64,000 nucleotides of DNA from Pseudobutyrivibrio sp. 49. Lineage in GTDB: Bacteria; Bacillota; Clostridia; Lachnospirales; Lachnospiraceae. A program made the translations under genes and the position numbers. Below the pieces are notes generated by a model, which worked only from the letters and a program-made list of their open reading frames with translations, searched no databases and had not been told where the DNA came from. Positions 51,885 to 61,298 of this stretch are shown here, piece by piece (positions within the stretch are counted from its first letter, which is position 1; each line of letters begins with the position of its first letter). The DNA lies in NCBI RefSeq assembly GCF_900100545.1, contig NZ_FNDP01000007.1, positions 62,001 to 126,000 of the forward strand, read 5' to 3'.

Positions 51885-52588
51885 AGTTGTCCTCCTAAGT
51901 AGTTGGTTAATTCATTGATAAATTCTTTCTTGCGGGGTCTGCTGATGGAAAGCTCATGTGGTCCCACCTTCACATCATTTCCCTGAATACCGGTTACAAA
52001 TCTAAGATTGACCAAGTAGCTATTGTTGCAGCGTCTGAAATCATATTTGAAAAGGCTATATTCTGCTTCTGCCATGGTGCCTCTTACGTCGTAAACTCCA
52101 TCCAGAGTGTGGTAGTAGAGCCTGTGGGAAAGCACCTCCACATAGTACAGCTCATCAGTGGAAAAGGTGTGAATCTGTCCCTTTGAAAGAACAGTGATGG
52201 TCTTTTTATCCTGCTGATGAATCTGAGCCATAACCTTTGGCATCTTAAGTTTGAAAGCATTTTCCTGGAGTGGCTTTAAGATATAGTCGGTAGCATTTAC
52301 CTCATAGCCTGCTATGGCATAGTGAGCCAGATTAGTCAGGAAAATCAAAATAACATTGTTATCAATTTCTCTAAGCTTTCTGGCAGTGTTCATTCCATTA
52401 ATACCATCCAGCTCAATATCCATAAATACGATCTGGTACTGGCTTTTATAAGCAGCAAGGAAATCTTCACCAGCTGTGAAAATATCTATATGAAATTCCT
52501 CTTTTGCATCAATGAAATATGCACTGGCGATATCGGTAAATAGCTCAGCGTCAGTATTATCATTTTCTACAAGTGCAATATTCAGCAT
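51881..52588 (-). CDS. LytTR-family response regulator
   Basis: 235 residues from the ATG at 52588, which has GGAGGC upstream; an earlier in-frame ATG at 52624 lacks one. Receiver domain with VENDN and phospho-Asp in IVFMDIELDG; LytTR DNA-binding domain (~135-235; YYVEVLSHRLYYHTLDG, NNSYLVNLRFV, ISRPRKKEF). It is cotranscribed with the GHKL kinase. Confidence 0.9.
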   Translation of the reverse strand: MLNIALVENDNTDAELFTDIASAYFIDAKEEFHIDIFTAGEDFLAAYKSQYQIVFMDIELDGINGMNTARKLREIDNNVILIFLTNLAHYAIAGYEVNATDYILKPLQENAFKLKMPKVMAQIHQQDKKTITVLSKGQIHTFSTDELYYVEVLSHRLYYHTLDGVYDVRGTMAEAEYSLFKYDFRRCNNSYLVNLRFVTGIQGNDVKVGPHELSISRPRKKEFINELTNYLGGQL

Positions 52589-52771
52589 CACGCCTCCTGA
52601 AAAATGGCTGTTACTAGTAATCATTAGTGACTTTCTAAAACCAATTATATCATATGGAAAAATCGATTTTTGACAAAACAGGGATTCTAAATGACAGGAT
52701 AGGACATTTTATTGAAATGGGATTTTGTGGAGACTACAATGCAAACCATCAAAAGGATGGAGGAGAAAGAT

Positions 52772-55630
52772 ATGTTAAGTATCAACATTTCGGATGTAAT
52801 CAACGTTGTAAAACTGATTACTCCGCACTTGATTGCACTTGCAGTAATTCTTGTGGCAGCAATTGTTATTACAATCGTTGCAGGCAAGAAAGAAAAGACT
52901 ACACGCTTCATGATGCGTAGACAGTCTTGGATTGCATTTTTACTTGCAGTCGTTGTTATCGCAAACCTAATCTGCTTTGGCCCTATGTCAAACATGATTA
53001 CACTTGCAACAGGAAATGGAGAGGTTTCTGACAAGACTATCGATGAGGCAAGAGAGCTTTCAGAAAAGATTGCAGGAGAAGGAATTGTTCTTCTTGAGAA
53101 CAAAGGAATTCTTCCTTTAACAGACACAAAGAAGATTAATGTATTTGGTTGGTCTTCAACAAATCCATATTACGGTGGAACAGGTTCCGGTGGTTTCTCA
53201 GCTGATTTCGAGACAACATCACTTCTTGATGGACTTCACGAAGCAGGCTTTGAAACAAACGATGAGCTTTCAGAGTTCTACACAGCATACAGAACAGACA
53301 GACCTGAAATTGGACTTTTCGGTCAGGACTGGACACTTCCAGAGCCAGCACTTTCAACATATCCTGCAGATATGCTTGAGAACGCAAAGAACTATTCTGA
53401 CACAGCAATGATTGTTATTGCTCGTTCAGGTGGCGAGGGTGCAGACCTTCCAAAGGATGCATCTGACAAGAGCTTAACTTATACACAGAACTCAGAGGAT
53501 TATAAGGATTTCTCAAAGGGACAGCACATCTTACAGCTTAGCAAAACAGAGAGAGACTTATTTGATCAGGTTTGTGCAGATTACAGCAACGTAATCGTTG
53601 TTTATACAGGCGCAAACACATTCGAGATGAACTTCGTAGATGAGTATCCAAGCATCAAGGGACTTTTATGGTGCCAGGGCTTAGGTCAGGGCGGCTTCCC
53701 AGCACTTGGCGAAATCTTAAATGGTGAGGTAAACCCATCAGGCAAGACTTCAGATACATTTGCAAGAAATATCGCAAACGCACCTTGGTTCAACAACTTT
53801 GGTGATTATGCATTTGACAATGTAGAAGAGTTTACACTTGATTCAGGTGATCCAATTCTCGGTGTAAGCCAGCCTCACTTCGTAAACTACGTAGAAGGTA
53901 TTTATGTAGGCTACAGATTTTATGAAACAGCAGCAGTTGAAGGCTTGATTGATTATGACAAAGAGGTTCAGTACCCATTTGGCTACGGTTTATCTTACAC
54001 AACTTTCAAGCAGGAAATGGGAGATTTAACTGTAAATGACGGTACATTATCAGTTGATGTTACTGTTACAAACACTGGCGATGTTGCGGGCAAGTCAGCT
54101 GTTGAATTATATGATACACCACCTTACACAAACGGTGGAATCGAGAAATCTGCTGTAAATCTTGTGGCATTTGATAAAACAGATTTACTTCAGCCAGGTG
54201 AGTCTCAGACAATCACTCTTTCTTTCTCAGAGGAGTCACTTGCTTCTTATGATGACAAGAATGAGAAGGCATATGTCCTCGAGGAGGGAGATTACATCAT
54301 CTCATTAAGAGAGGATGCTCACACAGTTATTGATGAGAAAACATACAAGGTAGGAGCTACAGTAGTTTTTAACGAGGCTAACAAGCGTACATCTGACCAG
54401 GTGGCAGCAACAAATCACTTTGAGGATTCACAGGGTACAGCTACTTACCTTTCACGTGCAAATCACTTTGCAAATTATGCAGAGGCTACAGCTGCACCAA
54501 CAAATTATTCAATGTCAGACGAGATGAAGGCAAATTACATTTGCAATCTCAACTACAATCCAGAGGATTACAATGATGCTTCTGACGAGATGCCAATAAC
54601 AGGCGCTAACAATGGAATGAAGCTGGAGGATTTAAGAGGAGCTGATTACGATGACGAAAGATGGGAAACACTTTTAGACCAGCTTACAGTACCAGAGATG
54701 GTTTCACTTGTAGGTCTCGGGGGATACCAGACAATGGAAGTAGCTTCAGTAGAAAAGGCTAGAACAACAGATTGCGATGGCCCAGCTTCTATTACAAACA
54801 ACTTCACTGGAAAGTTTTCAATTGGTATGCCTTCTTCAGTGACACTTGCTTGTACATTTGACAAAAATCTTGGCTACGAGTATGGCCATATCATGGGTAA
54901 GATGTGTGATGAAATGGACGCCTCAGGTTGGTATGCACCAGCTATCAACACACACAGAGCAGCCCTAGGGGGACGTGAGTTTGAGTATGTATCTGAGGAC
55001 GGATTACTTTCAGGAACACTTATTGCTCAGGAAGTAATTGCGGCTAAGGAATTTGGTGTTTACAGTTATGTAAAGCATTTCGCAATGAACGATCAGGAAA
55101 CAAATAGATGGAACATGGTATCAATCTGGGCGCCAGAGCAGGCTATCAGAGAAATCTACCTTAAGCCATTTGAAATCGCTATCAAGGATGGCGGCGCACA
55201 GGCAGTTATGAGCTCTTACAGCTACATCGGACCACATTGGTCAGGGGCTAATGACAGCCTTCTTAATAAAGTACTACGCGACGAGTGGGGCTTCAGAGGA
55301 ATGGTTATCACAGATTACTTCCTTGGAGCAAACTTCATGGATGCAGATGCATGTATCAGAAATGGTAACGACCTTATGCTTGTAGCATATGAGATGGGAG
55401 ATAACACAGTTAACGACCAGACAAGTGCAACAGGAATCAAGGCACTTAGAACTGCATCAAAGAACATTATGTACACTGTTGTAAATAGCCGTGCATACGA
55501 GCCAGAGAACCTTCACACAGGTCTTTACAACTGGCAGATTGCATTTATTGTAATTGATATTATCCTTGCAGCTTTACTTATCTTCTTAGAGTTAGGCACA
55601 ATGAAGAAATACAAAAAGATGAACAACTAG
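52772..55630 (+). CDS. Membrane-anchored GH3 glycosidase with permuted domain order
   Basis: 952 residues from the ATG at 52772 (GGAGGAG upstream; an earlier ATG at 52712 has none). Two helices (~17-38, ~52-70) are followed by the normally C-terminal GH3 alpha/beta domain (GIVLLENKGILPL), a fibronectin-III-like domain (~440-530), then the normally N-terminal TIM barrel with TTDCDGPAS, YVKHFAMNDQ and nucleophile Asp848 in MVITDYF. A last helix (~923-945) ends in KKYKK. Charge rules put the enzyme outside the cell, tied at both ends. The order is like Butyrivibrio BglA; probably a beta-glucosidase or beta-xylosidase. Confidence 0.9.
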   Translation: MLSINISDVINVVKLITPHLIALAVILVAAIVITIVAGKKEKTTRFMMRRQSWIAFLLAVVVIANLICFGPMSNMITLATGNGEVSDKTIDEARELSEKIAGEGIVLLENKGILPLTDTKKINVFGWSSTNPYYGGTGSGGFSADFETTSLLDGLHEAGFETNDELSEFYTAYRTDRPEIGLFGQDWTLPEPALSTYPADMLENAKNYSDTAMIVIARSGGEGADLPKDASDKSLTYTQNSEDYKDFSKGQHILQLSKTERDLFDQVCADYSNVIVVYTGANTFEMNFVDEYPSIKGLLWCQGLGQGGFPALGEILNGEVNPSGKTSDTFARNIANAPWFNNFGDYAFDNVEEFTLDSGDPILGVSQPHFVNYVEGIYVGYRFYETAAVEGLIDYDKEVQYPFGYGLSYTTFKQEMGDLTVNDGTLSVDVTVTNTGDVAGKSAVELYDTPPYTNGGIEKSAVNLVAFDKTDLLQPGESQTITLSFSEESLASYDDKNEKAYVLEEGDYIISLREDAHTVIDEKTYKVGATVVFNEANKRTSDQVAATNHFEDSQGTATYLSRANHFANYAEATAAPTNYSMSDEMKANYICNLNYNPEDYNDASDEMPITGANNGMKLEDLRGADYDDERWETLLDQLTVPEMVSLVGLGGYQTMEVASVEKARTTDCDGPASITNNFTGKFSIGMPSSVTLACTFDKNLGYEYGHIMGKMCDEMDASGWYAPAINTHRAALGGREFEYVSEDGLLSGTLIAQEVIAAKEFGVYSYVKHFAMNDQETNRWNMVSIWAPEQAIREIYLKPFEIAIKDGGAQAVMSSYSYIGPHWSGANDSLLNKVLRDEWGFRGMVITDYFLGANFMDADACIRNGNDLMLVAYEMGDNTVNDQTSATGIKALRTASKNIMYTVVNSRAYEPENLHTGLYNWQIAFIVIDIILAALLIFLELGTMKKYKKMNN

Positions 55631-55651
55631 TTTTTAGGGAGGGTTTTACTA

Positions 55652-57049
55652 ATGAAGAAAAGAAGTATTGTTTTACTAATGGCATCTATTATGGCCATGA
55701 GTGCAGTAGGCTGTGGAGCCTCTTCTGCAAAGGCTGATGAGCAGCCAAAGGAGGAGCCAGTTGCACCTGTAACAGAGCTTTCTGGTACACAGACAGCAGT
55801 TGTAATGGGTGATGATTGGGGCCCTGCAGTTACAAAGACTATTCTTCACTTAGACAAAGAAGTAGAGTCTGATTCAGTTGCAGCAGACGCTTTTAGTGTT
55901 GCGGAGACTAAGGAGCAGTTCGATTTTGCTGCATTAGCAGAGGACTCAGAGGAGGACCCAAGCAAGCACATCGAGGTAACAGCAGACAGACAGGTTACAG
56001 ATGCTTACACATGCGACGCACAGGGAAATAAGTCAGATGATTCAGAGTATGTAGCACTTGAAATGTACTACAGCCCTAATGATGGAAGCCCATTTTGCTA
56101 TGATATTTTCACATCACAGAATACAGTATGTGATCCATACACACTTGCTGTTTCTTTAAATGATGGAAAAACTATCTCTACAACAGATGGTTCTGAAATT
56201 ACAAAGATTACTGTAGATGACAAGATTGATCTTTCACTTGATGCTGCTATTTATCCACAGCTTGAGGGTGCAGATTTGAGCGGAACATACACAGGTGAGA
56301 CTGGTCACACAATCACATATGGTTCCTTCAAGCCAGCAGAGGATGGCAAGAAGCATCCACTTGTAATTTGGTTACATGGAGCAGGTGAAGGTGGAAACAA
56401 AAACGAAGTAGCTGTTTTAGGTAATGAGGTATCGGCTTTATATGGAGAGGAATTCCAGAAGGTAATGGGAGGCGCATATGTCCTCACACCTCAGACAGAG
56501 ACATTCTGGCTTCAGTACAATGAAGATGGAGAATGGGGAAGCAACCCAGGAAAAGATTCAATCTATCTTAAGGACGTAAAGGGACTTATCGATCAGTACG
56601 TTGCAGAAAACGAAGGTGTTGACCCTAATAGAATTTACATCGGAGGATGCTCAAATGGTGGTTTCATGACAATGGATATGATTCTCAACTATCCAGATTA
56701 TTTTGCAGCAGCATTCCCAATTTGCGAAGCTTACAAGGATTCTGGTATCACAGATTCACAGCTTAAGGGAATCAAGGATTTACCTGTATGGTTTATCTAT
56801 GCAGCAAATGATGACACTGTAGTTCCTGATCAGTTTGAGATTCCAACAATCAAGAGATTACAGGCTATTGGAGCAAATGTTCACACATCAGTATTTGATG
56901 ATGTTCATGATAATTCTGGTCGCTTCGAGGGCGAAGATGGCAAAGCATATCAGTACATGGGTCACTGGTCATGGATTTACTTCTTCAACAATGAATGCGA
57001 AGAGGATGGTGTAAATCTTTGGGATTGGTTAGCACAGCAGAGCAGATAA
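55652..57049 (+). CDS. Exported lipoprotein esterase (alpha/beta hydrolase, CE1-like)
   Basis: 465 residues. Lipobox AVGC (Cys21), an N-terminal Ig-like region (~50-210), then an alpha/beta hydrolase: HPLVIWLHGAGEGG, nucleophile Ser334 in GGCSNGGF, Asp near 388 in AANDDTVV, and His438 in MGHWSW. The fold resembles feruloyl/acetyl-xylan esterases and PHB depolymerase-type enzymes. It is cotranscribed with the GH3 enzyme, suggesting joint removal of sugar and ester side groups from plant polysaccharide. Confidence 0.87.
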   Translation: MKKRSIVLLMASIMAMSAVGCGASSAKADEQPKEEPVAPVTELSGTQTAVVMGDDWGPAVTKTILHLDKEVESDSVAADAFSVAETKEQFDFAALAEDSEEDPSKHIEVTADRQVTDAYTCDAQGNKSDDSEYVALEMYYSPNDGSPFCYDIFTSQNTVCDPYTLAVSLNDGKTISTTDGSEITKITVDDKIDLSLDAAIYPQLEGADLSGTYTGETGHTITYGSFKPAEDGKKHPLVIWLHGAGEGGNKNEVAVLGNEVSALYGEEFQKVMGGAYVLTPQTETFWLQYNEDGEWGSNPGKDSIYLKDVKGLIDQYVAENEGVDPNRIYIGGCSNGGFMTMDMILNYPDYFAAAFPICEAYKDSGITDSQLKGIKDLPVWFIYAANDDTVVPDQFEIPTIKRLQAIGANVHTSVFDDVHDNSGRFEGEDGKAYQYMGHWSWIYFFNNECEEDGVNLWDWLAQQSR

Positions 57050-57053
57050 TAGG

Positions 57054-57938
57054 CTAGCTATTAATACGGGTTTTTTCATCACGGTATTTCTTAGGGCTTT
57101 TTCCGTACTCCTTGGTAAAGGCCCTGTAGAATACAGAGTAATCAGAAAAGCCATAGGCGGCAGAAACGATAGAAATATCCTGTCCGCTAAGAATTGCGTC
57201 TCGGCACATGTCGAGGCGCTTTTTTGTTATGTATTTGTGGAGTGGAAGACCATTGGTGTCGGTGAACACATGGGAAATATGGTATTTACTTACGTGTAGC
57301 CTTTCCGCTAAGGTGTCTAGTGACAAATCCTCATCGATATGTGTTTCGATATACTGAATGAGACTCTGGTAGAGAGAATCAGTTTCTGAGGTGGTCACAT
57401 TAGGATGTTGATTTTCAAAAATCATTCTGTTGATGCTGATAATGAAATCGCTGACGGCAAGCATAATCTTGGCATCTCGTCCAAATCTGTTGGCGTGGAT
57501 TTCGTCAATCAAAGAAAACACCTTTCCCTGAATGGTGTTGAATTCAATTTCGTTAAATTTGTAAATAGAAAAGTTTCCGCTGGTCTTGGCCTTGTCTGTG
57601 AGATAAAGATAGTCCTCTGAGAAATCTCCAAGTGTCTTAAGGAAATCTTCTGTAACCCAGAATACGAATCTACGATATGGTACATCACCATCTATCAACC
57701 TTGCAAAATGTGGCAGATTAGGTGGGATAACTACCATAGTTCCAGGTGTTGGAACAAACTGTTTTCCGTCCATGTACATAATGATATTTCCCTCAATAAA
57801 GAAGAAAAATTCGAAGTAATCATGTGTATGAGCAGTAACGTTTGGAAGGACTCTGTCGCTGTAATAATAGATTTCAAAGTCCTGAGATAACATATATTGT
57901 CTTGTGGTAAATTCTGTTTTTAAATTCTTTTTCATCAT
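57054..57938 (-). CDS. AraC-family regulator
   Basis: 294 residues. N-terminal cupin (~20-160; TAHTHDYFEFFFFIEG), C-terminal double helix-turn-helix (~190-290; LAERLHVSKYHISHVF, AAYGFSDYSVFYRAFTKEYG, as motifs LHVSKYHIS and GFSDYSVFYRAF). The cupin would bind a sugar. It diverges from eda, so it most likely controls the glucuronate operon; it also ends just behind the esterase gene. Confidence 0.9.
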   Translation of the reverse strand: MMKKNLKTEFTTRQYMLSQDFEIYYYSDRVLPNVTAHTHDYFEFFFFIEGNIIMYMDGKQFVPTPGTMVVIPPNLPHFARLIDGDVPYRRFVFWVTEDFLKTLGDFSEDYLYLTDKAKTSGNFSIYKFNEIEFNTIQGKVFSLIDEIHANRFGRDAKIMLAVSDFIISINRMIFENQHPNVTTSETDSLYQSLIQYIETHIDEDLSLDTLAERLHVSKYHISHVFTDTNGLPLHKYITKKRLDMCRDAILSGQDISIVSAAYGFSDYSVFYRAFTKEYGKSPKKYRDEKTRINS

Positions 57939-58082
57939 TATCCCCCGATAAATTATATTTTACGTATAACATAAAACAACAACTTTTGCAATGTGCACAA
58001 CAAGTCACACAATACTAATCGTTAAATTACTATTTTATTATCTAAGTATATTAAAGTATTTGCGGAATATAAGGAGATAATA

Positions 58083-58724
58083 ATGTACGAGGAATTAAAA
58101 AATAAGTTTGAAGAGATAGGAATTATTCCAGTTGTGGTTTTGGAAGATGCGAAAGATGCCCACGCACTTGGTCAGGCATTGATGGACGGTGGTCTTCCAG
58201 CAGCAGAGGTTACTTTTAGAACAGATGCAGCAGAGGAAGTTATTAAGATTCTTACACATGATTTCCCAGATATGCTTGTTGGGGCAGGCACAGTTCTTAC
58301 TTGTGAGCAGGCAGATAAGGCTATTGCAGCAGGAGCTAAGTTCATCGTTGCTCCAGGCTTTAATCCACATGTGGTTAAGCATTGCCTTGAGAAGGGTTAT
58401 CCAGTTACTCCAGGTGTACAGACTCCTGGAGAGATGGAGCAGGCAATGGAACTTGGCTTGGACTTTGTAAAGTTCTTCCCAGCTGAGCCAGCAGGTGGCC
58501 TTCCAATGATTAAGGCTGTAGCTGCTCCATATACAAAATTAAAATTCATGCCAACAGGCGGAATCAATAAAGATAATGTAAAAGAATATTTAGCATATAA
58601 CAAAATCGTAGCCTGTGGTGGTACTTGGATGGTTAAGGGCAACCTTATCTCTGATGGCGATTTCGAGAAGATTAAGGAATTGACACACGAGGCAGCGGAA
58701 ATCGTTAAGGAGGTTAGAGCATAA
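58083..58724 (+). CDS. eda: KDPG/KHG aldolase
   Basis: 213 residues. Conserved motifs are GIIPVVVLED, Glu in AAEVTFRT, GAGTVLT, FIVAPGFNPHVV, FVKFFPAEPAGG with the Schiff-base Lys, and PTGGIN. It splits 2-keto-3-deoxy-6-phosphogluconate to pyruvate and glyceraldehyde-3-phosphate. First gene of the uronate operon; its stop overlaps the uxuA start (TAATG). Confidence 0.94.
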   Translation: MYEELKNKFEEIGIIPVVVLEDAKDAHALGQALMDGGLPAAEVTFRTDAAEEVIKILTHDFPDMLVGAGTVLTCEQADKAIAAGAKFIVAPGFNPHVVKHCLEKGYPVTPGVQTPGEMEQAMELGLDFVKFFPAEPAGGLPMIKAVAAPYTKLKFMPTGGINKDNVKEYLAYNKIVACGGTWMVKGNLISDGDFEKIKELTHEAAEIVKEVRA

Positions 58725-59797
58725 TGGAAATGACACTTAGATGGTACGGAAAAGATTTTGACACCGTGTCATTGGAGCAAATCAGACAGATTCCTGGGGT
58801 TAAGGGAGTAATCACTACCCTTTACGATACAAAGCCAGGAGAGGTTTGGAGCCGCGAGAGAATCAAGGCTATGAAGGACGAGGTTGAGGCAGCAGGCCTT
58901 AAGGTATCAGGTATCGAAAGTGTAAATGTTCACGAGGATATCAAGCTTGGAAAGCCAAGTCGTGAGCAGCTTATTGATAACTATATCGAGACTTTAAAGA
59001 ATCTTGGTGAGGAAGATATTCACCTGGTTTGCTACAACTTTATGCCAGTATTTGACTGGACTCGTACAGAGCTTGCTAGAAAGAGACCAGACGGTTCTAC
59101 CGTACTTGCCTATACACAGGAGGCTGTTGATGCACTTGTTCCAGAGGAGATGTTCAACTCTATCGCAGGTGATACAAACGGAGCTGTAATGCCAGGCTGG
59201 GAGCCAGACAGACTTGCTCATGTTAAAGAATTATTTGATGAATACAAAGATATTACTGATGAGGATTTATTTGAAAACCTTAAGTATTTCTTAGAGAGAA
59301 TCATGCCAGTTTGTGACAAGTACGACATCAACATGGCGATTCATCCAGATGATCCAGCATGGCCAGTGTTTGGACTTCCTAGAATCATCATCAATAAAGA
59401 AAACATTCAGAGAATGATGAAAATGGTTGATAACCCTCACAATGGCGTCACCTTTTGCTCAGGTTCATATGGTACAAACTTAGAGAACGATTTGCCAGAT
59501 ATGATTAGAAGCCTTAAGGGAAGACTACACTTTGCACATGTTCGTAATCTTAAGTTCAATTCACCTACAGATTTCGAAGAGGCTGCACATCTTTCTTCAG
59601 ATGGAAGCTTCGACATGTACGAGATAGTGAAGGCTTTATATGATATCGGCTTTACAGGACCTATCAGACCAGATCACGGTCGTATGATTTGGGGGGAGAA
59701 GGCAATGCCAGGTTATGGTCTTTATGACAGAGCCCTTGGTGCAACATACATTAACGGACTTTGGGAAGCAATCGACAAAAGCAGCAAAAGGGGATAG
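58724..59797 (+). CDS. uxuA: Mannonate dehydratase
   Basis: 357 residues. TIM-barrel metal enzyme; MTLRWYGKDFDTVSLEQIRQIPGV (motifs LRWYGKD and QIPGV), VCYNFMPVFDWTRTEL, NMAIHPDDP, FCSGSYGT, HVRN and RPDHGR (metal ligands). It dehydrates D-mannonate to 2-keto-3-deoxygluconate. Confidence 0.95.
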   Translation: MEMTLRWYGKDFDTVSLEQIRQIPGVKGVITTLYDTKPGEVWSRERIKAMKDEVEAAGLKVSGIESVNVHEDIKLGKPSREQLIDNYIETLKNLGEEDIHLVCYNFMPVFDWTRTELARKRPDGSTVLAYTQEAVDALVPEEMFNSIAGDTNGAVMPGWEPDRLAHVKELFDEYKDITDEDLFENLKYFLERIMPVCDKYDINMAIHPDDPAWPVFGLPRIIINKENIQRMMKMVDNPHNGVTFCSGSYGTNLENDLPDMIRSLKGRLHFAHVRNLKFNSPTDFEEAAHLSSDGSFDMYEIVKALYDIGFTGPIRPDHGRMIWGEKAMPGYGLYDRALGATYINGLWEAIDKSSKRG

Positions 59798-59801
59798 AGA
59801 C

Positions 59802-61298
59802 ATGAAATTAACAAATGAAGGATTGAAGGATAGAAAAGCATGGGAGGAAAAAGGCTACAAGCTCCCAGAATACGACAGAGAAAAAATTATCGTAAATACG
59901 AAGGAGAATCCTGTATGGCTTCACTTCGGTGCAGGTAACATTTTCAGAGCCTTTCAGGCAAATGTAGTTGAGGAACTTTTAAATCAGGGTGTGATGGATA
60001 AAGGACTCATCGTTGCAGAAGGCTATGATTATGAGATTATCGAAAAGTACAACAGACCATGTGATGACCTTAGCATTCTTGCAACACTTAAGGCTGATGG
60101 AACTGTTGAGAAAAGAGTTGTTGGTTCAATTGTTGAATCTTGCATTTTAGATGAGGAAAACGAAAAGGAAATCTCAAGACTTCGTGAGATTTTCCGTGCA
60201 CCATCTCTTCAGATGATTTCATTTACAATCACAGAGAAGGGCTACAAGACAAGAGCCTATATGAATAAGGTGGTAGGTCTTCTTCTTGAGAGATTCAACG
60301 CAGGCGCATTACCACTTTCAATTGTAAGTATGGATAACTGCTCACACAACGGAGACAAGCTTAAGGAAGCTGTTCTTGACATAGCAAAGGAATGGTTCAA
60401 GGATGGAAAGTGCGAAACAGATTTCATCGCATATCTTGAGGATTCATCAAAGGTAGCATTCCCACTTTCGATGATTGATAAAATCACTCCACGTCCAGAC
60501 GACACAGTTAAGCAGATGCTTATTGATGACGGTGTTGAGGATGCTGAGCCAATCGTTACAACAAAGAATACCTATGTTGCCAACTTCGTAAATGCGGAGG
60601 AGACAGAGTACTTGGTTATCGAGGATTTATTCCCTAATGGTCGCCCAGCTCTCGAGAAGGGTGGAATCATTTTCACAGATAGAGAGACAGTAGATAAGAC
60701 AGAGAAGATGAAGGTGTGCACATGCCTTAATCCGCTTCATACAGCACTTGCTGTTTTTGGATGTCTTCTTGGATATAAGACAATCCATGATGAGATGGAT
60801 GATGAAGATTTAAAGAAGCTTGTTACAAAGCTTGGTAAGGAAGAGGGAATGAAGGTAGTGGTAGACCCTAAGGTATTATCACCAGATAAATTCCTTGATG
60901 CTGTTCTTACAAAGCGTCTTCCAAACCCATTTATGCCAGATACACCACAGCGAATTGCCTGCGACACATCACAGAAGCTTCCAATCCGTTTTGGTGAGAC
61001 TATCAAAGCTTACAGAGGAAATTCATCCCTTACAACAGAGTCGCTTAAGGTAGTGCCAGTTGTATTGGCTGGTTACTTAAGATATTTGGAAGGCGTTGAT
61101 GATCAGGGAAATGTTTTCGAGCAGAGTCCTGATCCACTTCTTAATGAGCTTAAAGAGCTTCCAGCTAAGGATGTATTAAAACGTAAAGACGTATTTGGTG
61201 TCGATTTGTATGAGGACACTATGGCAAAGCGTGTTCTTGAAATCTACTCAAATATGAAGGGTGTTGGCAATGTAAGAAAGGAATTGGAAGCAGTATGA
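59802..61298 (+). CDS. uxuB: D-mannonate oxidoreductase / fructuronate reductase (mannitol-dehydrogenase family)
   Basis: 498 residues from the ATG at 59802 (AGGGGA upstream; earlier ATG codons lie inside uxuA without a ribosome site). NAD-binding HFGAGNIFRAF at the N-terminus, MDNCSHNGDKL, and the MDH-type KTVCTCLNPLHTALA segment (motif CLNPLHTA). It reduces fructuronate to mannonate. Tagaturonate reductase is an alternative, but uxuA and uxaC beside it favour UxuB. Confidence 0.9.
   Translation: MKLTNEGLKDRKAWEEKGYKLPEYDREKIIVNTKENPVWLHFGAGNIFRAFQANVVEELLNQGVMDKGLIVAEGYDYEIIEKYNRPCDDLSILATLKADGTVEKRVVGSIVESCILDEENEKEISRLREIFRAPSLQMISFTITEKGYKTRAYMNKVVGLLLERFNAGALPLSIVSMDNCSHNGDKLKEAVLDIAKEWFKDGKCETDFIAYLEDSSKVAFPLSMIDKITPRPDDTVKQMLIDDGVEDAEPIVTTKNTYVANFVNAEETEYLVIEDLFPNGRPALEKGGIIFTDRETVDKTEKMKVCTCLNPLHTALAVFGCLLGYKTIHDEMDDEDLKKLVTKLGKEEGMKVVVDPKVLSPDKFLDAVLTKRLPNPFMPDTPQRIACDTSQKLPIRFGETIKAYRGNSSLTTESLKVVPVVLAGYLRYLEGVDDQGNVFEQSPDPLLNELKELPAKDVLKRKDVFGVDLYEDTMAKRVLEIYSNMKGVGNVRKELEAV

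Noticed and set aside
52712-52771. Longer N-terminus for the GH3 protein
   Set aside because: No ribosome site precedes that ATG, while GGAGGAG is well placed for 52772.
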